DNA of 17,975 nt from Chthonomonas sp. UBA6659 (GCA_002455425.1 DKKT01000094.1:27396-45370), one strand, 5' to 3'; positions 1-7,198 are shown, counted from the stretch's first letter. Notes: a model not told the origin generated them from the letters alone. Numbers and translations are program-made.

Positions 1-1
1 A

Positions 2-1564
2 TCCGGACGCTCGGAGGCCCCCTCCGGCCTTCGGCCACCTCCCCCATTGGCTTCGCAAATGGGGGAGGACCCCGTCGAAACGTCCGTGCGCTACCGAGAC
101 CTGTGGGGAACGGCCAAGCGGCGGGACTTGCTCCGCAGCCTGCAGGACCCCGAGCTTGAGGCGAAGTACACCCGCCTCGCCCCCGACCTGCGCCTCGGCT
201 ACCCCTTCAAGCCCCGAACCGTCGAAGAGGCCTACCTCTCATGGGTGCCTGCCACGGACTTGTTCCGTGAATCGCACTCTGGGATCAAGACAGCGCGTGA
301 TTCATTGCTGGTCGACATTGAAAGGCAAGCTCTGGAGACCAGAATGCAGGGCTACTTTGACCCTAGCTTGCCTCACGATTCGCTCGCAAGAACGTGCCCT
401 GTGGCTCTCATCGACACGGTAGGCTTCGATGCAGATCGCACGAGGGAGAAGCTTCAGTCCCAAGGAATTGGATCCGGCTCTGTCTTGCCCTACGACTACC
501 GTCCATTCGATCGTCGCTGGCTCTACTGGGAGCGCAGCACCAAGCTCTTGGACAGAAATCGAGCAGAGTATGTAGACGCCTTGCCCACTCTTTGTCCCCA
601 AATCGTCCTGGCTCAACGGACCCGGAAGGGATTCGATCCTCCGCTTTGTGTTACTGCTCTCGGCTCATATCACCTGATCGAGTCAGTGAGCCTCATTTTC
701 CCCCTCAGGCTTAACCCGCCCGAGGCCGAGCACCTCTTCGCCGCCGCGCTCTCCGACGAGGATCGAGCTCGCACCGCGTGGAACCTCTCGGAGAGGGCCT
801 GGGCCGGGCTGGAGGGGTTGGGGATCGACGATCCCAGCGTCGTCTTCTACCACGTCCTCGCCACCCTCCACAGCCCCGCCTACCGCGAGGCCAACGCCGG
901 CGCCCTTCGCCAAGACTGGCCCCGCGTTCCGTGGCCAAGCCTCCCCTCCCTTTCGCTTGCGAGAGGGAGGGAGCAGGGGGAGGGAGAGCCTGCCGCCGAC
1001 GCCCCAGGCACCGAGGCCATGCGCGCTGCTCTCGAAGCCAGCGCCGAACTCGGCCGCCGGGTCGCCGCGCTCCTCGATCCCGAGACCCCCGTCCCCGGCA
1101 TCACGACCGGCGCCCTCGAGCCCGCCCTCCGTCGCATCGCCGTTTGGACCATTCTCGACGGCTCCCCACCCATGGCGAGCGACTTCGAGGTGACTGCCCA
1201 CTGGGGCTATCGGGGTCAAGGCGGGGTCGTGATGCCCGCGACGGGCCGCCTCATGGGCGGCGTCCCCGACCCTGAGAGCCCCCTGGGTCCCGAAACCGTC
1301 GACGTCGCCCTCAACGATCGCGCCGTCTGGCGCGGCGTGCCTCAAGCCGTCTGGGAGTACAAGCTCGGCGGCTACCAGGTCCTGAAGAAGTGGCTCAGCT
1401 ACCGCGAGAAGGACGTCCTCGGCCGCCCGCTGACCCCCGAGGAGATCCGCCACTTCACCGCCACCGCCCGCCGCATCGCCACCCTCCTCGCCCTCGGGCC
1501 GGAGCTGGACGCGGCGCACGTGGCCTCGGCCCAACGTTGCGCCACTGAGTCGCCTACCGCATGA
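2..1564 (+). CDS. Type ISP restriction-modification enzyme, C-terminal specificity part (5' truncated by window edge)
   Basis: The frame is open from base 2 with no stop, so the true start and the expected helicase and N6-adenine methylase domains lie outside the window. A TTG at 47 is the first possible internal start but sits in a palindrome and has no good ribosome site. Counting from 47, residues 146-160 contain the YDYRPFDRRWLYWE block and residues about 443-454 the YQVLKKWLSYRE block, followed by LGRPLTPEEI and a RRIATLL helix. These are hallmarks of the C-terminal target-recognition region of type ISP (LlaBIII-like) enzymes, which methylate and cleave DNA with one polypeptide. G+C falls from about 70 % (121-180) to 48-60 % (241-660) and rises to 73-77 % after 720, suggesting an exchanged recognition segment. 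The 3' end overlaps the convergent neighbour by 11 nt. An Eco57I-like methylase relative is the alternative. Confidence 0.72.
   Translation, partial: SGRSEAPSGLRPPPPLASQMGEDPVETSVRYRDLWGTAKRRDLLRSLQDPELEAKYTRLAPDLRLGYPFKPRTVEEAYLSWVPATDLFRESHSGIKTARDSLLVDIERQALETRMQGYFDPSLPHDSLARTCPVALIDTVGFDADRTREKLQSQGIGSGSVLPYDYRPFDRRWLYWERSTKLLDRNRAEYVDALPTLCPQIVLAQRTRKGFDPPLCVTALGSYHLIESVSLIFPLRLNPPEAEHLFAAALSDEDRARTAWNLSERAWAGLEGLGIDDPSVVFYHVLATLHSPAYREANAGALRQDWPRVPWPSLPSLSLARGREQGEGEPAADAPGTEAMRAALEASAELGRRVAALLDPETPVPGITTGALEPALRRIAVWTILDGSPPMASDFEVTAHWGYRGQGGVVMPATGRLMGGVPDPESPLGPETVDVALNDRAVWRGVPQAVWEYKLGGYQVLKKWLSYREKDVLGRPLTPEEIRHFTATARRIATLLALGPELDAAHVASAQRCATESPTA
12..70. repeat. GC-rich palindromic element inside the restriction gene (copy 1)
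   Basis: An 11-bp perfect inverted repeat has arms at 38-48 (CCTCCCCCATT) and 58-68 (AATGGGGGAGG) around a TTCG-type loop. It is preceded by a small GGCC-TTC-GGCC hairpin at 26-36 and by GGAG/CTCC pairing at 13-25. The element is read in frame without a stop and gives a Pro/Gly-rich stretch that looks unlike a folded protein. This resembles dispersed palindromic repeats that insert into reading frames; mobility is inferred. Confidence 0.55.
944..971. repeat. GC-rich palindromic element inside the restriction gene (copy 2)
   Basis: Arms at 945-956 (CCTCCCTTTCGC) and 959-970 (GCGAGAGGGAGG) pair over 12 positions with a single G-T wobble, and 944/971 extend the stem. A purine-rich tail of G runs follows at 972-988. 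The stretch is translated in frame as a Ser/Leu/Gly/Glu-rich insert (residues about 300-315 counted from base 47) between two regions that look like normal protein, as expected of an in-frame insertion of a small palindromic repeat. Confidence 0.6.
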
Positions 1565-3080
1565 TATTGAGCGCGTTAACCTCGTTCAGTTGCTTCGGGA
1601 ACGCGCTGCCATACGTGTGGAGCACGAAGACCGGGTCGCTGACCGTCTGGACGCCGATCCGCTGATCCGGGCCGATCACCGGAGCGTGGTGCAGCCGAAC
1701 AGTCGCGACGACCCGCGGCGTTTTCGGCTTTCCCAGGGCGATGACGGCGTTCGACATCCCGTCGAATGCTAACCCGACTCGAAGCTTCGGTCCCTCGAAG
1801 ACATTTTCGGGGAGCTTGAACTTGGCCAAAGCTTCGCCTCGCGTTACGATGTTGCCTCCGTGGAGAAGGCTAACGGTCTGCTCGGACCAGTCGAATACGC
1901 ACGACAAATCGAACGGCCCGTTAAGGATGAGTTTGCCGGACCGCGGTCCTTCGACGAACACTAGTTCGTACCAGACGCAGGCCGGGCGTACGGTTGCGAA
2001 CACGATCTCCGTGGGGAAGCCGATGCTGGCCGAAGAGCCCGGCTTAGGGTCCAGCAACGCGCGGGGCTTTAGGTTGCCGTCTTGCGTCCTGTACTCGCGG
2101 ACGGCAACCGCGCCATCCCGCTCGAGTTTCGAAGTCTGCGGGTGCGTTCCCTCGACCATCTCATGCCAAGCCGGCTCGAGCTCGACGTTGAAGTACGCGG
2201 GAGCGATGCCCATGTCCCGGCGATCCTTGATCGCGACGAGTCGGTAGCCGCCCGCCTTGAAGTCGCCGCCAACCGGCCTAATCTCGTAGACTTGGCGTTC
2301 AAGGTTCGGCCGAACGATGAGAGGCGTAGCCGCCGTGACGACGTCGTCGGACGTCGCTACCCGGAACGAGATGTCCTTGTCGAACTCGCCGCCGAGGACT
2401 TGAGCTTCCAAGATGGCGTCGTGCTGAACGCCGTGATCGAGGTGCTCGTCATCTTGCCGAACTATGTTGAGCGTCAAGTCGGGCCTCGCTAGGGGTGCAC
2501 TCACCGGCCCCCTTTGACCCGGGTCGACGTTCGCCCCTGCGCCAGGGGGAGGCGCGGGAGGTTGCCCCCCCATGTTCCCTGGCGGCGGCTCGGGGCCACG
2601 TTGGGAGAAGTGCCCGAACACGCCGAGGGCATTGGCGACCACACCGAGTAGCAGACAGGCTGCGACAGCGGTACAAGTGATTCGTGGGTTTTGCAAACCT
2701 CGCCACGCCCCAAAGCAAAGGCCTGGCCCAGCCCGCCGAGACGGCCAGCTTCGAGGATTCGAGAACCTGTTGTCGAAGCGAGTCTGGATTCGCTTCACCT
2801 TGTCTTCCGCTGAGTACGTCTTCCACGGCCACAGGTCGGTGTCCGAGTGGGCCTTGATCATGCCTATGAGTTGATCGAGGGTCCTGCATCGCCACACTTT
2901 TGCCGGAACCTCAGACACCGTGTCACTTGCCTCGATGCTCGATCTGAGGATCTCGTAGCGACCGAACTCAACGGTGGCCCAATGCGTCAGGTCCGCACCT
3001 TCCTGTACGGCAGTGACCGCCTCCCGGACAAACCCCTGGAGCTCGGCAACCTCGGGCGGCTGGAGCCTTGCGGGCTTCAT
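1554..3080 (-). CDS. Unrecognised single-pass membrane protein with helical N-terminal domain
   Basis: This 508-residue protein is not recognised. Residues 1-95 look helical, with no signal peptide. A hydrophobic segment at 134-156 (TCTAVAACLLLGVVANALGVF) is preceded by basic residues, so the N-terminus should be cytoplasmic. A Pro/Gly linker covers 160-200, and 200-508 is a beta-rich, probably extracytoplasmic region with no motif I can name. The spacing of hydrophobic residues in 10-85, ending in LDQLIGMIKAHSDTDLW, faintly recalls effector-associated domains of bacterial conflict systems, but this is only a suggestion. The gene is convergent with the restriction-modification gene (11-nt overlap), so a defence role is possible. 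The start ATG overlaps the stop of a 32-codon ORF as ATGA; the ribosome site in front of it is poor, which fits translational coupling. Confidence 0.6.
   Translation of the reverse strand: MKPARLQPPEVAELQGFVREAVTAVQEGADLTHWATVEFGRYEILRSSIEASDTVSEVPAKVWRCRTLDQLIGMIKAHSDTDLWPWKTYSAEDKVKRIQTRFDNRFSNPRSWPSRRAGPGLCFGAWRGLQNPRITCTAVAACLLLGVVANALGVFGHFSQRGPEPPPGNMGGQPPAPPPGAGANVDPGQRGPVSAPLARPDLTLNIVRQDDEHLDHGVQHDAILEAQVLGGEFDKDISFRVATSDDVVTAATPLIVRPNLERQVYEIRPVGGDFKAGGYRLVAIKDRRDMGIAPAYFNVELEPAWHEMVEGTHPQTSKLERDGAVAVREYRTQDGNLKPRALLDPKPGSSASIGFPTEIVFATVRPACVWYELVFVEGPRSGKLILNGPFDLSCVFDWSEQTVSLLHGGNIVTRGEALAKFKLPENVFEGPKLRVGLAFDGMSNAVIALGKPKTPRVVATVRLHHAPVIGPDQRIGVQTVSDPVFVLHTYGSAFPKQLNEVNALNIMR
2534..2548. 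repeat. Short GC-rich palindrome in the linker of the membrane protein
   Basis: CCCCTG at 2534-2539 and CAGGGG at 2543-2548 form a perfect 6-bp stem with a CGC loop, followed by GGAGGCGCGGGAGG-type purine runs. It lies within the Pro/Gly linker (about residues 178-183) and resembles the two palindromes in the neighbouring restriction gene in composition, though it is shorter and could simply reflect Pro/Gly codons. Confidence 0.35.
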
Positions 3081-3175
3081 AGGGGCCTACCCACCCACCG
3101 GCTTATGCTGTCGATGACCGCAAGAACATCAATCATCGTATGGTCCCTGATCACGACAACAGACGTGGACTTCAT
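3077..3175 (-). CDS. Possible small ORF (32 aa) coupled to the membrane protein gene
   Basis: An ATG at 3175 opens a 32-codon frame (MKSTSVVVIRDHTMIDVLAV...) whose TGA stop overlaps the ATG of the membrane protein gene in the arrangement ATGA. A GAGAGG ribosome-site-like sequence lies 3-4 nt upstream of its ATG. The product would be a hydrophobic strand followed by an amphipathic helix, with no recognised family. It could be a leader peptide that couples translation, a small partner, or the out-of-frame N-terminus of the larger protein. Length alone gives no statistical support. Confidence 0.35.
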   Translation of the reverse strand: MKSTSVVVIRDHTMIDVLAVIDSISRWVGRPL

Positions 3176-3191
3176 GAGCCTCTCGAGCCCT

Positions 3192-3494
3192 CAATCGAGT
3201 TTGCGGAGCCAATGTTAAGGCACCGCTAACTCAGTTGGTTTTCTCAGACCGTGACGCCTGACCCTCCCCCGACAATTGCCTGGTCTAATAGCCCTCTGAC
3301 CAGATATGACGACAAACTGATGCCGAAGGTCTCAGGGAATTCGTATTTTCACTCCGACGACGCACGCGCGGGTTGCCGCTGCCCTCGTCTTGTGACGGGC
3401 GGAGCGTGATCGAAGCAGGCTACTTCACGGCACCCGTGCAGCTTCGCAACGCAACGGAGCACCGCCACGCAAGGTCTGGGACAACTGCCGGCGC
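3192..3494. other. Intergenic region with a possible operator
   Basis: About 300 bp without a recognisable gene lie between the M61 peptidase stop and the small ORF. The stretch is poorer in G+C than its neighbours, especially at 3200-3350, as expected for a promoter region serving the minus-strand membrane protein gene. I see one inverted repeat, CTGGTC (3280-3285) with GACCAG (3298-3303), and a weak CACGG/CCGTG hairpin (3426-3438). No convincing -35/-10 pair, terminator with a T run, or structured RNA could be identified. Confidence 0.4.
3280..3303. promoter_or_regulatory. Inverted repeat, possible operator upstream of the membrane protein gene
   Basis: Two 6-bp arms, CTGGTC and GACCAG, are separated by 12 bases rich in A/T and pyrimidines. 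They lie about 105 bp upstream of the small ORF start on the minus strand, a reasonable place for a regulator site. A 6-bp repeat can occur by chance. Confidence 0.25.
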
Positions 3495-5219
3495 TCAGTC
3501 GGGGCGGGATGGGCGGGCCAGAAAGCCCCGCAGGAGGCGTTGCGCTTCGGGTGAAGCGAACGGGTCGATCTCCAGGCGCCAGCGAGGAGAAGACGTCGTG
3601 AGGACCGGGAGGCGGAAGTCCATCCGTTCCCCGCGGCGCGATACGACGGCGGAGTACCCGTCCCGGACCTTCCCGAGGCCAAGCAGCGACGGTTCACCGT
3701 TCACCATGATGAGCGAGTCGCCTTCCCGGATACCGAGTTCGGCGAGTGCCGGTTCGACCGACACGATTTGCGAACCCCGCAGGACGAAGCCGAGTCGGCG
3801 GGACGGCACACCGGGCGGAATCGCCTTGAGTCCAAGGGCGGCCAAGTCCTCGTACGGCAGCTCCTGGGTCGAGCGGACCATCCGGTTGTATGAGGCGGTG
3901 AGGTCCTTGCCGGCGACCTCATTGATCGCCTTCCTGATCCCATCTTCTTCAAAGCCAGGCTTGGGAAGGCGGTGGCGCTGATCGAGGAGGCGCATCACGT
4001 CGTCGAGCGATTTGGTGCCCCGGGTCGCGCTGCGGATCTGGGCGTCCAACAGAAGCCCGATCACGAGGCCCTTCGTGTAGTAACTCAGGTTGCCGACGCC
4101 GAAGCCACCATGCTCCCAGGTCTCGCGGCTCACCTCTTCGATGGTTTTCTTGAGGCGCATACCGCTCCGCTGAAGGCTGTTGATCTCGTCGGCGAGCGCG
4201 CCGAGGAGCCACTGCTCTTCGAACAAACCGGCTCGGTAGCACATGATTTGGGCGTAGTAGTCCGTCACGCCTTCGGAAAACCAGAGGTTGCCGGTTCGAT
4301 TCGGCTGGGTGTAGTCGAACGGACCAAGCACCTGCGGGCGTATCTGTTTGACGTTCCAGGCATGGAAGAACTCGTGGGCGGCAAGCGTCTCCATCCCCAT
4401 CGGCTTCGAGTTCGGGAGGGCGATGACGGTGCTCGAACGGTGTTCGAGACCGCCGGCAAAGTCGCCGACCCCGAGGTGGATGAAGTAGAGGTATCGCTTG
4501 AACGGCGGCTTGCCGCCGAAGAGGTCCATCGTCGCGCGGCTCACTTTTTCGAGCATCGCGTTCTCCGCTTCGAAGTCGGGGCGGTACTTCTCGTTCGCTG
4601 AAACCCAAACGCTCTCGAACGGAACTCCGTTGACATCGAATCGCCGCCGCTCGAACCGACCGAGCCGGATCGGATGATCGATCAGCTCATCGTAATCGGC
4701 ATTGACGTAGCGCCCTTCCGGGTCCCGATCCATCGCGGTTGCGACGTTCCAGCCATCGGGAAGCGTGAACTGAATCTTGGTCTTCTCACCCTTCAGTCCG
4801 TCGACGTAGAGGAATGCCGCTGGGCCGTTGATGAATGCGGTGTGGTCGCGTACATTGACACCGAAAAACCCCAGCCCGGGGTCGTCTCCCACGATCGCAT
4901 AGCGAACGGTCAGGGCCTTGGCCGATCCGGGCTTGACCGTCCAGGCACCCGCGGTGGTCGGTGTCTCAAGGGAAATCGCGCGGCCGGATTCGTCTGCGAT
5001 ACTCAACTCGACGATCTTCTGATGATAGGGAATCAGTCGGTAGAAACCGGGGCACCACTGCGGAATCCGGAAGGTCATGGTCGACGATCCCTCGGGGACC
5101 GGCACGGTCATCGAGACGGCCACCTGTTTCTTCGCCGGTAAGGGCGTGACCCCGTACTCAATGTCCGCGCATGTGATCGTAGGGAGCACGACGGCGGCAA
5201 CGAGCCACGTCCTTTTCAT
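3495..5219 (-). CDS. M61 family metallopeptidase (glycyl-aminopeptidase-like) with PDZ domain
   Basis: The 574-residue product starts with a signal peptide (MKRTWLVAAVVLPTITCADI), possibly cut near residue 18. An N-terminal beta-sandwich (20-200) typical of M61 enzymes is followed by the zinc metallopeptidase domain with HEFFH at 282-286 (the HExxH motif, with E283 as catalytic base) and NLWFSEGVTDYY at 311-322, where E316 is the likely third zinc ligand. A GGLEHRSS segment precedes it at 256-263, as usual in the family. Residues 470-540 form a PDZ domain (REGDSLIMVNG), which binds peptide C-termini. M61 enzymes are broad aminopeptidases, often periplasmic or secreted. The start at 5219 is chosen because the signal peptide begins there and its ATG overlaps the upstream TGA (ATGA); the frame is open to 5450, but that extension is Arg-rich and lies inside the upstream gene. 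All metal ligands are present. Confidence 0.9.
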   Translation of the reverse strand: MKRTWLVAAVVLPTITCADIEYGVTPLPAKKQVAVSMTVPVPEGSSTMTFRIPQWCPGFYRLIPYHQKIVELSIADESGRAISLETPTTAGAWTVKPGSAKALTVRYAIVGDDPGLGFFGVNVRDHTAFINGPAAFLYVDGLKGEKTKIQFTLPDGWNVATAMDRDPEGRYVNADYDELIDHPIRLGRFERRRFDVNGVPFESVWVSANEKYRPDFEAENAMLEKVSRATMDLFGGKPPFKRYLYFIHLGVGDFAGGLEHRSSTVIALPNSKPMGMETLAAHEFFHAWNVKQIRPQVLGPFDYTQPNRTGNLWFSEGVTDYYAQIMCYRAGLFEEQWLLGALADEINSLQRSGMRLKKTIEEVSRETWEHGGFGVGNLSYYTKGLVIGLLLDAQIRSATRGTKSLDDVMRLLDQRHRLPKPGFEEDGIRKAINEVAGKDLTASYNRMVRSTQELPYEDLAALGLKAIPPGVPSRRLGFVLRGSQIVSVEPALAELGIREGDSLIMVNGEPSLLGLGKVRDGYSAVVSRRGERMDFRLPVLTTSSPRWRLEIDPFASPEAQRLLRGFLARPSRPD

Positions 5220-6496
5220 GGCTCCAGCCTCTTCCCAAGCACTCGCTCGATCACGACCTCGAGACGGCTCAGAAGACGGGTCTCGCCTTTGGCATACGTT
5301 CGTGGGATCGCGCCTGCGCGGAGCGCGTCTCCGGACGCGATGACCTTGCCGGTCGCGCGATCGACGAGGACGGCGAACGGCAGGGTTACGACACCGTATC
5401 GCTTGGCCAGTGGCGATTCCCAGAACCTGCCCTCGAACACCTGAGGCCATGCGATCTTCTTCTCCGCAATCGTCGCCTGGAGTTTGGCTTCACTTTCGGC
5501 GGGATCGAGGCTGACACCGAGAATGGACAGGCCATCGCCCCGGAACTCCTCATAGGCCCTGAGCCAGTTGGCCGTTTCCGTCACCGAGGCGGCATCCCAC
5601 GTTGCCCAGAACACAAGTAGCGCGACCTTGCCGGGCATTCCCGAGGGGAAAGAGACGTTGTGACCGTCGATCGTCTTGGCGGTGAAGGGAGGGAAGACCG
5701 CCCCGGGATCGAGGTTCGGCGGGGGCAGAACTTCGGGTACGGCGTCCGCGCTCTTTGCCAGCACGAAAGAGTCTCCGGAGGGCGTGATAGAGGCGATCTG
5801 GTAGGTCGTGCCCACGAGGGTGAACGGTCGTCCCGCGTCGAACCGCTCCCCGACACCCTCGAACCGCCCATTGCCGTTCACATCGAGGTAGAGCTGCACG
5901 CTTCGCGAGTCCGCACCCGGTCGGAAGTCGCCGGCGGTCAACTCGTCGCGGAGAGCCGCCTTCATCTCGAGGCCCGAAAGGGTGATTTTGCCGGCGTAAC
6001 CATACTCTCCCGCCGCCAAAACCGCCGTCGGATCTTGGGGGAGACCGCCGGGTGCGAACCGTTGCTGGCGGTAAAACTTGATCTTCACCTTCGCGAGAGG
6101 GCCGTGGTAACCGCTCTCGATCCACACGGATGCCGAGTACCGAATCTGGGTCGCGCCTTGGATCAGGAATTCGGTCCGCTCCCATTCGATCCTGGGATCG
6201 TTCGTCAGGTCGCCGTCCCCGTTCGCGTCCACCCACAGGCGCTCGCCGACCGTGGCCGGGCGATCGATCGCGATCAGGATGGCTCGCCGGTTTTCTGCGG
6301 GACCGAAATCCATGACCCCATAGGCCGGCTTGATGAGGTCGGCGGTGACTCGCTTGACCGCGGTCGGGGCTTCGGGAGAGAGTTCGATCCGCCGTGGTAT
6401 GGCGCTGCCGCCCGGAATCGGAGCACCTTCGGCGAAGGGCGTCAGACGAATGGGTTCGAGCGGTTGGAGAGCGAGGCTGAGTGCGGCAACGAGCAT
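5216..6496 (-). CDS. Exported thioredoxin-fold (TlpA/AhpC-like) protein lacking the CxxC cysteines
   Basis: The 426-residue protein begins with a short hydrophobic signal-like segment (MLVAALSLALQPLEPIRL). Residues 20-255 form an extracytoplasmic region with two acidic loops, DANGDGD at 90-96 and DVNGNGRFE at 205-213, which resemble calcium-binding EF-hand/dockerin loops. Residues 260-426 look like a TlpA/AhpC-type thioredoxin fold: a PFTAKTIDG strand, VALLVFWATW at 291-300, ILGVSLDP at 325-332 and a TLP cis-proline motif at 371-373. Where redox-active relatives have WCxxC this protein has W-DAAS (300-304), so it has no disulfide oxidoreductase centre and may be a binding or chaperone module. 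The ATG follows directly on an in-frame TAG, so no longer start exists, and no clear ribosome site is present. It is translationally coupled to the M61 peptidase gene. Confidence 0.82.
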   Translation of the reverse strand: MLVAALSLALQPLEPIRLTPFAEGAPIPGGSAIPRRIELSPEAPTAVKRVTADLIKPAYGVMDFGPAENRRAILIAIDRPATVGERLWVDANGDGDLTNDPRIEWERTEFLIQGATQIRYSASVWIESGYHGPLAKVKIKFYRQQRFAPGGLPQDPTAVLAAGEYGYAGKITLSGLEMKAALRDELTAGDFRPGADSRSVQLYLDVNGNGRFEGVGERFDAGRPFTLVGTTYQIASITPSGDSFVLAKSADAVPEVLPPPNLDPGAVFPPFTAKTIDGHNVSFPSGMPGKVALLVFWATWDAASVTETANWLRAYEEFRGDGLSILGVSLDPAESEAKLQATIAEKKIAWPQVFEGRFWESPLAKRYGVVTLPFAVLVDRATGKVIASGDALRAGAIPRTYAKGETRLLSRLEVVIERVLGKRLEP

Positions 6497-6616
6497 CTAC
6501 CAGACTATGACGTATCGCTCGACCGAGACGTTTTTCCGATCCTTGAGCCACAGAACTGTCGTCAAGCGGTGTTATCCTGAAGTCATAGTCAAATCCTGCT
6601 CGAAAAGGTGAATGCC
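6497..6616. promoter_or_regulatory. Divergent intergenic region between the thioredoxin-fold gene and the small secreted protein gene
   Basis: This 120-bp A/T-richer stretch separates two divergent genes and must carry at least one promoter in each direction. An AAAGGTG ribosome site at 6604-6610 serves the plus-strand gene. On the minus strand a CATAGT hexamer lies about 7 nt upstream of the ATG at 6496, which lacks a ribosome site, so a leaderless transcript is conceivable. No -35 element could be fixed with confidence. Confidence 0.4.
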
Positions 6617-7129
6617 ATGAAGAAACTGACTGTGCTTGCTGCCATCGCCGTCGGCGGAGCCGCCTCCGCCCAAGTTCCGATCGGACCGTTCAACACGTGG
6701 ATGATCGAGAACTTCGACAGTTTCACGCCATCCGTCTGGACGACGGTCCCGACCATGTCCGGCTGGTCAAACTGCTCCATGTTCAATGGATTCGGGGCCC
6801 TCGTCATCGGGAACCCGCTGTCCGGATTCCTAAATCCTCCCAACTCGATGTTCGGCGATCTCGTCGATGCCAACTGGCAGTTCGTCATCAACATCAAGCG
6901 ATTCGGCGGCTTCTTCAAGATCGTGAACGGCAACGGGATCACGGGGATGAGAATGAAGTTCTACACCGTGAGCAACACCCTGTGGTACACGACGCCGGTC
7001 TTGCCGATCAACAACTCGAGCTTCACGTGGCACGGGTACTGGCTGTTCGCTCCGATTCGTCGGGTCGAAGTCATGGGCTTTCCGAATAGCGGTTTCGTCT
7101 CGATGGACGAAGTGCGCGCCCGCCCGTAA
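6617..7129 (+). CDS. Small secreted protein, probable beta-sandwich fold
   Basis: The 170-residue product has a clear signal peptide, MKKLTVLAAIAVGGAASA, with cleavage expected after ASA and before QVPIG. The start ATG at 6617 follows an AAAGGTG ribosome site at 6604-6610; a GTG at 6608 in the same frame would lie inside that site. The mature part is rich in aromatic residues, Asn and Gly. It opens with ENFDSF and closes with a pattern like VEVMGF...FVSMDEV, which recalls jelly-roll domains of secreted PEP-CTERM-type proteins that end in an aspartate-rich strand. No C-terminal sorting motif, catalytic motif or membrane anchor is seen, so it is probably free in the periplasm or medium. It is a stand-alone gene ended by a strong hairpin. 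Function unknown. Confidence 0.7.
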   Translation: MKKLTVLAAIAVGGAASAQVPIGPFNTWMIENFDSFTPSVWTTVPTMSGWSNCSMFNGFGALVIGNPLSGFLNPPNSMFGDLVDANWQFVINIKRFGGFFKIVNGNGITGMRMKFYTVSNTLWYTTPVLPINNSSFTWHGYWLFAPIRRVEVMGFPNSGFVSMDEVRARP

Positions 7130-7144
7130 CCCGGCGGCGGAAGG

Positions 7145-7188
7145 AACGCGGAGGCCTCCGCTCGCAAGGCGAGCGGGGCCTCCGCGTT
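7145..7188 (+). terminator. Long hairpin, terminator of the small secreted protein gene
   Basis: A nearly perfect stem of about 20 bp has arms beginning AACGCGGAGGCC and ending GGCCTCCGCGTT, with a single bulged base and an AAG loop, 15 nt after the stop codon. It is followed by GTTGTTG rather than a full T run. Its position between convergent genes supports a terminator role. Confidence 0.7.
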
Positions 7189-7198
7189 GTTGAAGAAA

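Noticed and set aside
683..1534. Long minus-strand frame of 283 codons opposite the restriction gene
   Set aside because: Gly/Ala/Glu-rich shadow of a GC-rich gene; the plus-strand frame has clear family motifs.
3972..4601. Plus-strand frame of 209 codons
   Set aside because: Antisense to the M61 peptidase catalytic domain with its HExxH motif; no motif of its own.
5220..5450. N-terminal extension of the M61 peptidase frame
   Set aside because: Arg/Pro-rich, lies wholly inside the upstream gene, and would bury the signal peptide starting at 5219.
5550..6580. Long frames on both strands (333 codons minus, 306 codons plus)
   Set aside because: Out-of-frame and antisense shadows of the thioredoxin-fold gene; Arg-rich and without motifs.
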